From Rhodococcus sovatensis (GTDB lineage Bacteria > Actinomycetota > Actinomycetes > Mycobacteriales > Mycobacteriaceae): DNA of 64,000 nt. Of the stretch, positions 41,815 through 50,569 are shown piece after piece (position 1 is the stretch's first letter; each line of letters begins with the position of its first letter). A model generated the notes under the pieces. That model had not been told where the DNA came from. It saw only the letters and a list, made by a program, of their open reading frames with translations, and made no database searches. The stretch spans positions 2,294,001-2,358,000 of the forward strand of contig NZ_CP147846.1 in assembly GCF_037327425.1 (NCBI RefSeq), written 5' to 3'. The translations under genes and the position numbers were made by a program.

Positions 41815-43078
41815 GAGGATCCTCCGGATCGAGTCCGAGTAGTGGGAAGCTGGCCCGCCTGGTTGCGATGATCGCCGAATCCACTCGTTCGAGCGCCCGA
41901 TCTGCCGCTTCGGTCGAACCCTCGACGGCACCTCCCGGTCCATCCCAGGCGGGATAGTCGATGTCGCCGCCGTCTCCCATGACCTGGGGAAGGTCGACGC
42001 TCGGAGCCATGGCCCGCACCCGATCGCGCCACATTTCGGGTACCTGCGTCTGTGGATCGATGTGACGACCGAGTGCAGCGGCGATCAGATGCGTCCACGC
42101 GCGGGGAACGACGCGCACAAGGCCGTAACCACCTCCTCCGACTGCGAGCCAGCGTCCCTCGGCGTGATCGTCAGCCAAGGTGCGCATTGCCAGGAATGCG
42201 GCATTCTGACCGTCGACAGTCAGAGCGAGATCGGCAAGCGGGTCTTCGCGATGACTGTCCACACCGCACTGACTGACGATGATCTGCGGCCGAAACGCAG
42301 CGATAGCACCTGGGACAATCGCATGAAATGCCCTGAGCCACAGGCGATCACCCGTACCGGGAAGCAACGGGATGTTGATCGACGTTCCTTCCGCCGCACC
42401 CGATCCCACTTCGCTCGACCATCCTGTGTTCGGCCACAACGTAGCCGGATGCTGGTGCAGTGACACCGTCAACACCCTCGGGTCGTGCAAGAAGGCCTGC
42501 TGGACTCCGTCGCCGTGATGGGCGTCGACGTCGATGTACGCGATCCGGTCGAAGCCGTTGTCCAGCAACCACGATATGGCCACCGCCGCATCGTTGTACA
42601 CACAGAACCCCGACGCCCAGTCCGGCATTGCGTGGTGCATTCCACCGCCGATGCTGACTGCGCGACGCGCGCGCCCCGAGGCGATCTCGCGCGCGGCCGT
42701 CAACGATCCACCGGTCAGCATCGCCGACGCTTCGTGCATCTTGTCGAACACCGGATTGTCGTCGGAGCCGAGCCCGTGCTCGACCTGGTCCGGATGCAAT
42801 ATGGACATGCCTTTGCCCGGCGCGCGTTTGACGGCCTCGATGTAGGCGGGAGTGTGAATCCTGAGCAATTCCTCATCGGGAGCCGCCGATGGCTCGACGA
42901 GCTCGATCCCGTCGAGGACTCCGATCTGGCGGGCTAGCGACATCGTCAGATCGAGACGGGTGGGGTTCATCGGATGGTCGTCGCTCCACCGGTACGACAG
43001 GTAATCGGCGCTCCAGACGACGATGTCGTGCGCTGTTCCCGGTATTCCCGGCGGCGGCTGCGTTGCCTGGTCTGCCAT
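41807..43078 (-). CDS. acuC: Acetoin utilization-type protein deacetylase AcuC
   Basis: 423 aa class I zinc deacetylase. GGGMHHAMPDWASGFCVYND contains the catalytic His pair; DVDAHHGDGVQ supplies zinc ligands; GGGGYGL lines the pocket. AcuC removes acetyl groups from lysines, notably of acetyl-CoA synthetase, counteracting Pat, whose gene overlaps it by 8 nt. ATG 43078 starts the family N-terminus; TAGCGT 8 nt upstream may be its -10, giving an almost leaderless mRNA. Divergent from ideR. Confidence 0.93.
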   Translation of the reverse strand: MADQATQPPPGIPGTAHDIVVWSADYLSYRWSDDHPMNPTRLDLTMSLARQIGVLDGIELVEPSAAPDEELLRIHTPAYIEAVKRAPGKGMSILHPDQVEHGLGSDDNPVFDKMHEASAMLTGGSLTAAREIASGRARRAVSIGGGMHHAMPDWASGFCVYNDAAVAISWLLDNGFDRIAYIDVDAHHGDGVQQAFLHDPRVLTVSLHQHPATLWPNTGWSSEVGSGAAEGTSINIPLLPGTGDRLWLRAFHAIVPGAIAAFRPQIIVSQCGVDSHREDPLADLALTVDGQNAAFLAMRTLADDHAEGRWLAVGGGGYGLVRVVPRAWTHLIAAALGRHIDPQTQVPEMWRDRVRAMAPSVDLPQVMGDGGDIDYPAWDGPGGAVEGSTEAADRALERVDSAIIATRRASFPLLGLDPEDPRD

Positions 43079-43237
43079 GGAACGCAACGCTACTTGTCGC
43101 ATCGGGACTGTGCGAGCATCCTGCGGTGTTGCACTCGGTTACCGGCGAGTACGGACGGACGGCACGCCACCGGACCGACCTGCGGCGCCAATATGCGCCG
43201 ATCAACGGTAGAATCGGACGCGACGAAGGGGTTGAGT

Positions 43238-43924
43238 GTGAAGGATCTGGTCGACACCACGGAGATGTACCTCCGGACGATCTACGATTTGGAAGAAGAG
43301 GGCGTTGTGCCCCTGCGGGCACGAATCGCAGAACGCCTCGAGCAGAGCGGTCCCACTGTCAGTCAAACTGTCGCACGGATGGAACGTGACGGTTTGCTGT
43401 CGGTTGCAGGTGACCGCCATCTGGAGTTGACGGAGAAGGGACGCAGCCTTGCCGTCGCGGTGATGCGTAAGCACCGTCTAGCCGAGCGGTTACTCGTCGA
43501 TGTCATCGGTCTGCGCTGGGAAGACGTACACGCCGAAGCGTGCCGGTGGGAGCACGTCATGAGCGAAGAGGTGGAGCGTCGCCTGGTCGCCGTGCTGAAC
43601 AATCCCACCACCTCGCCATACGGCAATCCCATTCCGGGATTGGAAGAGCTCGGGCTCGGACAGCCGGCAGTGGCACCGGAGGACCTCGTACGGCTTACCG
43701 ACCTGCCGCACGGCGCTACGACGGCAGTGGTCGTGCGCCGGTTGGCCGAACATGTGCAATCGGACCCAGAGGTCATCTCGCAGCTCCGTGACGCTGGGGT
43801 CGTCCCCGACGCCCGGGTCACTGTCGAGGCGAAGCCAGGCACCGTCACCATCACGGTGCCCGGTCATGGCGGAATCGACATTTCGGAAGAGATGGCTCAC
43901 GCCGTTCAGGTGAAAAGGGTCTGA
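43238..43924 (+). CDS. ideR: Iron-dependent repressor IdeR/DtxR
   Basis: 228 aa. An N-terminal winged helix binds DNA (LRARIAERLEQSGPTVSQTV). Metal ligands are all in place: Met10, His79, Glu83, His98, Cys102, Glu105 and His106. The C-terminal ~90 residues form the SH3-like domain. With Fe(II) it represses siderophore and uptake genes and activates iron storage in mycobacteria. GTG 43238 follows GAAGGGG; TAGAAT at 43209-43214 is the likely -10. galE follows 106 nt later, as in Corynebacterium. Confidence 0.95.
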   Translation: MKDLVDTTEMYLRTIYDLEEEGVVPLRARIAERLEQSGPTVSQTVARMERDGLLSVAGDRHLELTEKGRSLAVAVMRKHRLAERLLVDVIGLRWEDVHAEACRWEHVMSEEVERRLVAVLNNPTTSPYGNPIPGLEELGLGQPAVAPEDLVRLTDLPHGATTAVVVRRLAEHVQSDPEVISQLRDAGVVPDARVTVEAKPGTVTITVPGHGGIDISEEMAHAVQVKRV

Positions 43925-44030
43925 CAACGCTTCACGTCGCGGCGCGGGGGCTTGACCGAACGTCACGGCTCCCGGCCCGACTGCGGCGCTGCCCAGCGCA
44001 GACCGCCCGATGTGGATCAGGAGATCACGA

Positions 44031-45020
44031 GTGAAGTTGTTGGTAACCGGCGGCGCCGGATACGTGGGAAGCGTGTGCGCTGCAGTTCTGCTCGATCGCG
44101 GCCATGAGGTGGTCGTAGTGGACAACCTGTCGACCGGCAACCGCGATGCGGTGCCCGCGCAAGCCACGTTCATCGAAGCCGACATCAAGGACGTCGCGGC
44201 GTCGGTGCTCGACGACGGCGAGTTCGACGGAGTCCTCCACTTCGCCGCCCAGTCACTCGTCGGCGAGTCAGTGGTAGCTCCGGCACAATATTGGTCCGGC
44301 AACGTAGTCACCGCAATCGCGTTGCTCGACGCTATCCGCGCGTCCAACACACCTCGCTTGGTGTTTTCGTCCACCGCAGCAACCTACGGCGAGCCCGACC
44401 GCACGCCGATCACCGAATCGATGCCTACGGCGCCCACCAATCCGTACGGTGCAACGAAACTGGCGATCGACCACGCGATCACCTCGTACGCCAATGCGTA
44501 CGGCCTTGCCGCCACCAGCCTTCGTTACTTCAACGTCGCGGGCGCTTACGGTGATTTCGGCGAAAATCGGGTCGTCGAAACACATTTGATCCCACTGGTG
44601 TTGCAGACCGCACTGGGCCAGCGTGCGAAGATTTCCGTGTTCGGCACCGACTGGCCGACCCCGGACGGCACCGCAGTGCGCGACTATATCCACGTCCTGG
44701 ACCTCGCGGAGGCTCACATCCTCGCCCTCGAGTCTGCGCAGCCCAGCACGCACCGCATCTTCAATCTCGGTAGCGGAACCGGCTTTTCGGTCCGCGAAGT
44801 GATCGACGCCTGCGCACGAGTGACCGGGTTGCCGATCGCAGTCGAAGACGCGCCGCGACGCGCGGGTGATCCAGCTGTTCTCATTGCGTCGAGCGAACGT
44901 GCGATAGCCGAGCTCGGTTGGTCCCCCGTAAAGACCGATCTGGACGTCATCGTCGGTGACGCGTGGACGTATCTGCAGAAACTCGGCGACCGATCGCATG
45001 CGGCAGCATCGACTGTGTAG
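44031..45020 (+). CDS. galE: UDP-glucose 4-epimerase
   Basis: 329 aa extended SDR. NAD-binding GGAGYVGS is at residues 6-13; Ser in FSSTAATYG and Tyr/Lys in YGATK form the catalytic set; RYFNVAGA is the GalE signature. It interconverts UDP-glucose and UDP-galactose, the precursor of galactan in the cell wall. GTG 44031 has CAGGAG 8 nt upstream. Its stop directly abuts that of the convergent DUF4192 gene with no gap. Confidence 0.93.
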   Translation: MKLLVTGGAGYVGSVCAAVLLDRGHEVVVVDNLSTGNRDAVPAQATFIEADIKDVAASVLDDGEFDGVLHFAAQSLVGESVVAPAQYWSGNVVTAIALLDAIRASNTPRLVFSSTAATYGEPDRTPITESMPTAPTNPYGATKLAIDHAITSYANAYGLAATSLRYFNVAGAYGDFGENRVVETHLIPLVLQTALGQRAKISVFGTDWPTPDGTAVRDYIHVLDLAEAHILALESAQPSTHRIFNLGSGTGFSVREVIDACARVTGLPIAVEDAPRRAGDPAVLIASSERAIAELGWSPVKTDLDVIVGDAWTYLQKLGDRSHAAASTV

Positions 45021-46145
45021 TCATTCGAGTGGGGGCGGTAGCCGAACGCCGCACAGCTCGGCTACCGCATAGCCGCTGAGCGCAACTTCCCGGATCATCG
45101 TCGGCCGCGCACCAGCCAACAATGACCGATCCAGCAATTGTGCAAGCGAATAGTCGGGGTCTGCATCGAGCGCGATGTCGAGGGCAGCCGTCGCCAGGGC
45201 ACCTTCGCCGCGCGCATAGGCGCTGAATCCCAACAGCGTCGCCGGACATGCGCGTTCGGGCGCAGGCAGATTCCGCATCAGATAGCTCCACAGCTGTTCG
45301 GCGAAATCGGCGAAACCAGTGAGTGTGATAGCGAGCAAGCTGTCGCGCACCATGACATTCCGCAGCGCGAGGCCGAACTCGGCGATCGTCTCGGCGGGCA
45401 GCGCCACCACGGCAGGGCGGTCCGGTGACGAGGCGCCCCACATCGCAATTCGAGACAGGATTGCGTCGAGCCGCATTCGGTCGGAACCACGATCGCGTGA
45501 GCGTCCCGAGCGGAGTAGTCCCTCGACGGTACGGCTGACAGCGGAATCGACCGGTCCGATCGCTTCTGCAAGCCTGTCCCGGGACTCGTGGACGCCCCTG
45601 CCCTCGAGCATGTAAGCAAGGGTGACCGGTGAGGTAGTCGGATCCGGGATCGTGCCGCTCTCCGCCGGTCCGAATGCAGTCCACCATCGGCTGCCGCAGG
45701 CGATCTCGGTAGTCAGGTAGACCTGAGTCAGCTCGGTCCCTCGGTCGCGAAGGTCTCGTGCGAGTCGCCGCGCGATGGCTCGACAGTGCTGATCGGTGCG
45801 CGCGCTCTTGTCACTCGCCCGCGCGCGGTCGTCCACGATCAACGCCAATGCACCCCGTACGTCGTCACGTGCGCAGATTTCGGCGAAATGCGCGGTGACA
45901 TCAGCCATGTCGGCGCTCACTCGCCCCCAGAGCTGATGCTCGTCGCGCATCGGCTCCGGCAACTTCAGATCGTGGCGCATCACCATGCCGATCGTGGGTC
46001 CGCCGCCCATGGTGTTGTCCAGACAGATGACAACGAGCGATCGGTGCGGTGTGAAGCCCAGGAACGCCGGGATCGCGGCGAGGAGGTCCCCGGGTCCCGA
46101 TACCCCTTCGGGCATCGGGGAGTGCGTGTCGGAGTGTGTCGTCAT
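45021..46145 (-). CDS. DUF4192 domain protein
   Basis: 374 aa. PGDLLAAIPAFLGFTPHRSLVVICL is the DUF4192 opening (residues ~17-42). YLTTEIACGSRWWTAFGPAESG and LLGFSAYARGEGALATAALDIAL are further landmarks. No activity is known; the family is confined to actinobacteria. ATG 46145 begins MTTHSDTHS. The 138 bp upstream hold its promoter and the end of the lipoprotein gene. Confidence 0.87.
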   Translation of the reverse strand: MTTHSDTHSPMPEGVSGPGDLLAAIPAFLGFTPHRSLVVICLDNTMGGGPTIGMVMRHDLKLPEPMRDEHQLWGRVSADMADVTAHFAEICARDDVRGALALIVDDRARASDKSARTDQHCRAIARRLARDLRDRGTELTQVYLTTEIACGSRWWTAFGPAESGTIPDPTTSPVTLAYMLEGRGVHESRDRLAEAIGPVDSAVSRTVEGLLRSGRSRDRGSDRMRLDAILSRIAMWGASSPDRPAVVALPAETIAEFGLALRNVMVRDSLLAITLTGFADFAEQLWSYLMRNLPAPERACPATLLGFSAYARGEGALATAALDIALDADPDYSLAQLLDRSLLAGARPTMIREVALSGYAVAELCGVRLPPPLE

Positions 46146-46283
46146 GACGCACACAGTGCGCCGCGTCATTGACGACACGAGATGATCGACCTGGGGCGGA
46201 AGAAAGCATGTGGACAACGCCCGACCCTGTGGAGAACGGCCGTCGGTAGCGTCCCCGGCCGTTCGATCGGTCGGAGGTCTGTG

Positions 46284-46991
46284 CTATCCCGCTTTGACCT
46301 TCTGCACCGCAGCGGTGAAGACCTCGTCCAAGGTGGCGGGGTCGGTGGATTCGCTGTCGAAGGACATGTAAGTCGCGGCGATTCGCACGTCTCCGACCTG
46401 CGCCATCAGCGTCAACATCGACTGAGTGACCGAATCCGTTCCGGTTCCCGAAGCCACGGTCTGACGAACCGCGAGCGTCTCGTCAGCATCGATCGGAGGG
46501 GCGGGGGTGACTGTGGATCGAATTGTGGAGGTGGCACCCGATTTGGTCGCCTGCACTTCGGTACAGCCGCTGAGCTGCTCCTCACGCACCGACAGCGGTT
46601 CGTCCACCGAGGTGAGCTCGACCGAGATCGTGGCTCTGTTGGCGTTGTCCGTGCCTACGATCATCGACGCCGAGCCGGGTTGGACGTCCTTGGGCTTGCA
46701 TCCGGCAGGCGACACTTCGGCGCCGGCCGGAATGCCGGTCAGGTCCGGCGAAGCTTGCGCAATTGCCTGCGGTGGCAAAACGATAGCGTCGTACTGCGGT
46801 GGGAACACCGACGCATCGACAAGCAGAGCGTCCAGATCATCCCCGCCGCTCGGCGTCGCGGAGACCTCCCCTTGACCGACGGGCTCGGGCGTACCTGCCA
46901 CATCGGAACCGCACCCGGCAAGAGTCAACGCAGCGCCCAGTCCGATCACGAGAAGAGTCGGGCGAGACCAGAGAACAGAGCGGCGCAACAC
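46284..46991 (-). CDS. DUF5642-like lipoprotein
   Basis: 235 aa from GTG 46991, with GGAGG 7 nt upstream. An N-terminal signal sequence ends in the lipobox LAGC (residues ~26), so the mature protein should be lipid-anchored outside the membrane. The soluble domain has two cysteines (AGCKPKD, LSGCTEV) and resembles DUF5642/LppX-unrelated actinobacterial sensors. Function unknown. Confidence 0.75.
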   Translation of the reverse strand: MLRRSVLWSRPTLLVIGLGAALTLAGCGSDVAGTPEPVGQGEVSATPSGGDDLDALLVDASVFPPQYDAIVLPPQAIAQASPDLTGIPAGAEVSPAGCKPKDVQPGSASMIVGTDNANRATISVELTSVDEPLSVREEQLSGCTEVQATKSGATSTIRSTVTPAPPIDADETLAVRQTVASGTGTDSVTQSMLTLMAQVGDVRIAATYMSFDSESTDPATLDEVFTAAVQKVKAG

Positions 46992-47033
46992 GGAAGATCC
47001 TCCAAACGAAACACACGACGGATTGCAGATGTC

Positions 47034-47065
47034 CGGTTCCACCCTCTCACCGAAGGGTGGAACCG
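47034..47065 (-). terminator. Terminator of the mscR-MBL operon
   Basis: CGGTTCCACCCT (47034-47045) pairs perfectly with AGGGTGGAACCG (47054-47065), loop 8 nt. It starts 24 nt after the metallo-hydrolase stop on the minus strand and before the lipoprotein gene. Confidence 0.7.
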
Positions 47066-47088
47066 AACGTTAGGCACGCTGGCCCGCA

Positions 47089-47715
47089 TCAATTTCCGCG
47101 AGCGATCCATTCTTCGAGATGCGGCGATTCGTCGCAGATGCTGGTCCCGTCGCCGTGCCCGGTATTGACCTTCGTCTCGGCAGGCAACGCGAACAGACGT
47201 TCCCGGATCGAGCCGATGATGGTCGGAAAGTCGGAGTACGAACGCCCCGTCGCGCCAGGGCCGCCGGAGAACAACGTGTCCCCGGAGAAGAGCTGGCCGG
47301 CTTCGGGCAGGTACAGGCAGGTCGACCCTGGAGAGTGGCCCGGAGTGTGCAGCGCAAGGATCTCCGTCCCTGCCACCGAGATTCGCTGTCCGTCTTCGAG
47401 AACGGCGTGGGTGATACCCGGATGCGTCTGTTCCCACAGCACGTCGTCGGCCGGGTGCAGCAGGATCGGCGCATCGAGTTCCGCAGACAATTCGGGCGCT
47501 ACCGTGACGTGATCGTTGTGTCCGTGTGTGCAGACGATGGCCTTGACCGTTCTACCGCCTACTGCGTCGATGATCGGACGGGCGTTGTGCGCGGCATCGA
47601 CGATGACGACCTCGCTGTCGTCCCCGATCAGCCAGATGTTGTTGTCGACCTCCCATTCGCCCCCGTCGAGCGCGAACGTGCCCGATGTGACGACCTTTTC
47701 CACTCGAATACTCAT
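47089..47715 (-). CDS. MBL-fold metallo-hydrolase (predicted S-formylmycothiol hydrolase)
   Basis: 208 aa. THGHNDH is the HxHxDH zinc motif; TPGHSPGS, FSGDTLF and NTGHGDGT add the remaining ligands, as in glyoxalase II. Coupled to mscR by a 4-nt overlap. In M. tuberculosis the same pair is Rv2259-Rv2260. The position suggests hydrolysis of the S-formylmycothiol made by MscR, but that is inference. Confidence 0.88.
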   Translation of the reverse strand: MSIRVEKVVTSGTFALDGGEWEVDNNIWLIGDDSEVVIVDAAHNARPIIDAVGGRTVKAIVCTHGHNDHVTVAPELSAELDAPILLHPADDVLWEQTHPGITHAVLEDGQRISVAGTEILALHTPGHSPGSTCLYLPEAGQLFSGDTLFSGGPGATGRSYSDFPTIIGSIRERLFALPAETKVNTGHGDGTSICDESPHLEEWIARGN

Positions 47716-48797
47716 AGTTCGACCACCGAACGCAGAACTGTTCCCTTGTGCATCGCCGAGAACGCCGCCTCGACGTCCTCGATCCCGATGCGCTCGGTCA
47801 CGAACTTCTCCAGCGGCAACCGACCCTGCTCGTACAGGTCGACCAACATCGGGAAGTCCCGCTCCGGCAGGCAATCGCCGTACCACGACGACTTGAGCGA
47901 TCCACCGCGCGAGAAGAAATCGATCAGCGGCATCTCCAACTGCATGTCCGGCGTCGGAACGCCCACCAACACCACTGTCCCAGCCAGATCTCGCGCATAG
48001 AACGCTTGCTTCCAGGTCTCCGGCCGCCCCACCGCGTCGATTACGACGTCGGCTCCGAAGCCATCGGTCAATTCCTGGACGGCTTCGACTGCATCGACCT
48101 TCGAGGCGTCGACGGTGTGTGTCGCACCGATGTCCTTCGCCCATTCGAGCTTGCCCGGATCACGGTCGACCGCGATGATCGTCGTCGCACCGGCCAGACG
48201 GGCACCCGCGATGGCCGCATCGCCGACGCCGCCACATCCGATGACGGCCACCGAATCGCCGCGGGAGACGTTGCCGGTGTTCATGGCGGCACCAAGGCCG
48301 GCCATCACCCCGCACCCGAGCAAGCCGACGACCGCGGGATCGGACTCCGGGTTCACCTTGGTGCACTGCCCTTCGTGCACCAAGGTCTTGTCCGCGAACG
48401 CACCGATTCCCAGCGCAGGGCTCAGTTCCGTGCCGTCTTCGAGAGTCATCTTCTTCGATGCATTGTGGGTATCGAAGCAGTACCAGGGCTTGCCCTTCTT
48501 GCACGCTCGACATTCGCCACACATCGCACGCCAGTTCAACACCACGAAGTCGCCAATCGCGACGTGTGTCACCGCGTCACCGACGGTCTCGACGACACCG
48601 GCAGCCTCGTGTCCGAGCAGGAACGGGAACTCGTCGTTGATTCCGCCTTCGCGATAGTGCAAGTCGGTATGGCACACCCCGCACGCGGAGATCTTCACCA
48701 CCACGTCGAACGGCCCCGGATCAGGAATCACGATCGACTCGATCGAGACCGGTTCACCCTTGGCCTTGGCAACGACCCCACGCACTGTTTGCGGCAT
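47712..48797 (-). CDS. mscR: S-(hydroxymethyl)mycothiol dehydrogenase
   Basis: 361 aa zinc-dependent alcohol dehydrogenase. Catalytic zinc: Cys in CGVCHTDLH and GHEAAG; structural zinc: CGECRACKKGKPWYC; NAD site IGCGGVGDAAI with VDRDPGK. It oxidises the formaldehyde-mycothiol adduct and also reduces S-nitrosomycothiol. Length equals M. tuberculosis MscR. ATG 48797 has GGAGG 6 nt upstream. Divergent from sthA across 156 bp. Confidence 0.93.
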   Translation of the reverse strand: MPQTVRGVVAKAKGEPVSIESIVIPDPGPFDVVVKISACGVCHTDLHYREGGINDEFPFLLGHEAAGVVETVGDAVTHVAIGDFVVLNWRAMCGECRACKKGKPWYCFDTHNASKKMTLEDGTELSPALGIGAFADKTLVHEGQCTKVNPESDPAVVGLLGCGVMAGLGAAMNTGNVSRGDSVAVIGCGGVGDAAIAGARLAGATTIIAVDRDPGKLEWAKDIGATHTVDASKVDAVEAVQELTDGFGADVVIDAVGRPETWKQAFYARDLAGTVVLVGVPTPDMQLEMPLIDFFSRGGSLKSSWYGDCLPERDFPMLVDLYEQGRLPLEKFVTERIGIEDVEAAFSAMHKGTVLRSVVEL

Positions 48798-48953
48798 TGA
48801 TTCCTCCACGCTCGACTTACGATGTCTTCCTTCACCACACTTCCACAACACATGCATCGGTAGCGACAACCGCATGCCTCGAACGGGCCGGTGTTCACGT
48901 GCTTGTGACTCGCTCGGCATACGGACTTTGCGTGGGCGGAGTAACTATGAGCC

Positions 48954-50369
48954 ATGTCTGTTGCGATGGAATATGACCTTGTCGTAATCGGGTCCGGCCC
49001 TGGCGGCCAGAAGGCTGCCATTGCCGCAGCGAAACTCGGGAAACGCGTTGCAATCGTGGAGAAAGGCAAGATGCTCGGTGGTGTGTGCGTCAACACCGGC
49101 ACGATCCCATCCAAAACACTGCGCGAGGCAGTTCTCTACCTGACCGGAATGAACCAGCGCGAGCTGTACGGAGCGAGCTACCGGGTGAAAGCCAACATCA
49201 CCCCGGCGGACCTGCTGGCCCGCACCTCACACGTGATCGGCAAAGAGATCGAGGTCGTTCGGTCACAGCTGTTGCGTAACCGCATCGAGCTCATCACCGG
49301 CACCGGAAAGTTCCTCGACTTGCACACCGTCGTCATCGACGACGAGCAGCGCGGGGAGCAGATCACGGTCCACGCCAAGAACGTCGTCATCGCCACCGGC
49401 ACGGCTCCGGCGCGGCCTGCCGACATCGAATTCGACGACTATCGAGTCCTCGACTCCGACGGCATCCTCAATCTCGAGTTCATCCCTACCTCGATGGTCG
49501 TCGTAGGTGCGGGTGTGATCGGGATCGAATATGCCTCGATGTTCGCCGCACTCGGCACGAAGGTGACCGTCGTCGAGAAGCGTGACACGATGCTCGACTT
49601 CTGCGACCGCGAAATCGTCGAGTCACTGCAGTTTCATCTTCGCGATCTTGCTGTCACGTTCCGGTTCGGCGAGGCGGTCACCGCGGTCGACATCGGGCCC
49701 TCGGGAACGGTCACCACACTCGCCAGCGGCAAACGGATCCCTGCCGAGGCCGTGATGTATTCGGCGGGACGGCAGGGTCTGACCGATGCACTCGATCTCG
49801 AAAACGCTGGCCTCGAGGCCGACGCTCGTGGCCGAATCTTCGTCGACGAGAACTTCCAGACGAAGGTCGATCACATCTACGCTGTCGGCGATGTCATCGG
49901 CTTCCCCGCGCTCGCAGCCACGTCGATGGATCAAGGTCGCCTGGCCGCGTACCACGCATTCGGCGAGCCGAGCAAAGGTCTGACGGATCTGCAACCGATC
50001 GGCATCTATTCGATTCCGGAAGTGTCTTACGTCGGTGCGACCGAAGTCGAACTCACCAAGCAGGCGGTTCCCTACGAGGTCGGTGTCTCGCGCTATCGGG
50101 AGCTCGCTCGCGGTCAGATCGCCGGGGACTCCTACGGGATGCTCAAGTTGCTCGTGTCTACCGACGACAGGACCGTTCTCGGCGTACACATCTTCGGTTC
50201 CGGCGCGACGGATCTCATTCATATCGGGCAGGCAGTCATGGGGTGCGGCGGCACCATCGACTATCTCGTCGACGCCGTCTTCAACTATCCGACGCTGTCC
50301 GAGGCATACAAGGTGGCGGCCCTCGACGTCACCAACAAGATTCGGGCCTTGAACAGCTTCGGCGGGTAA
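48954..50369 (+). CDS. sthA: Soluble pyridine nucleotide transhydrogenase
   Basis: 471 aa FAD flavoprotein moving hydride between NADPH and NAD+. FAD site GSGPGGQKAA; NAD(P) site GAGVIGIEYA; C-terminal dimer domain ends TLSEAYKVAA. In GGVCVNTGTIPSK the second Cys of the disulfide-reductase pair is Thr, the mark of transhydrogenase rather than lipoamide or mycothione reductase. A second ATG at 48966 is possible. Rv2713 is the match. Confidence 0.93.
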   Translation: MSVAMEYDLVVIGSGPGGQKAAIAAAKLGKRVAIVEKGKMLGGVCVNTGTIPSKTLREAVLYLTGMNQRELYGASYRVKANITPADLLARTSHVIGKEIEVVRSQLLRNRIELITGTGKFLDLHTVVIDDEQRGEQITVHAKNVVIATGTAPARPADIEFDDYRVLDSDGILNLEFIPTSMVVVGAGVIGIEYASMFAALGTKVTVVEKRDTMLDFCDREIVESLQFHLRDLAVTFRFGEAVTAVDIGPSGTVTTLASGKRIPAEAVMYSAGRQGLTDALDLENAGLEADARGRIFVDENFQTKVDHIYAVGDVIGFPALAATSMDQGRLAAYHAFGEPSKGLTDLQPIGIYSIPEVSYVGATEVELTKQAVPYEVGVSRYRELARGQIAGDSYGMLKLLVSTDDRTVLGVHIFGSGATDLIHIGQAVMGCGGTIDYLVDAVFNYPTLSEAYKVAALDVTNKIRALNSFGG

Positions 50370-50434
50370 TGCCCGGCTGCGGGAATGAAGGCTACGGGAA
50401 TGAAGCGTGGACCCCTGACGTTCTTTGGGGTGTA

Positions 50435-50455
50435 GACGCGTGTGCAGCACGCGTC
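50435..50455 (+). terminator. Hairpin downstream of sthA
   Basis: GACGCGTG (50435-50442) pairs with CACGCGTC (50448-50455) around a 5-nt loop, 66 nt past the sthA stop. No T run; possible terminator. Confidence 0.45.
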
Positions 50456-50569
50456 CCGTGACAGAGTTCCCGTCTACGCGCGGGTATTCTGTCCAGACGT
50501 CGGTTTCGGCCTGGTCGTCGGATGCGGCCGTGTCGTCTGCCGACGACGATTCACAGAAAGGGGTTCGGC

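Noticed and set aside
43184..43199. GGCGC...GCGCC inverted repeat before ideR
   Set aside because: Only 5 bp per arm with a 6-nt centre; expected by chance in high-GC DNA.
47748..48800. A 350-codon plus-strand frame
   Set aside because: Antisense shadow of mscR, which shows both zinc sites and normal length.
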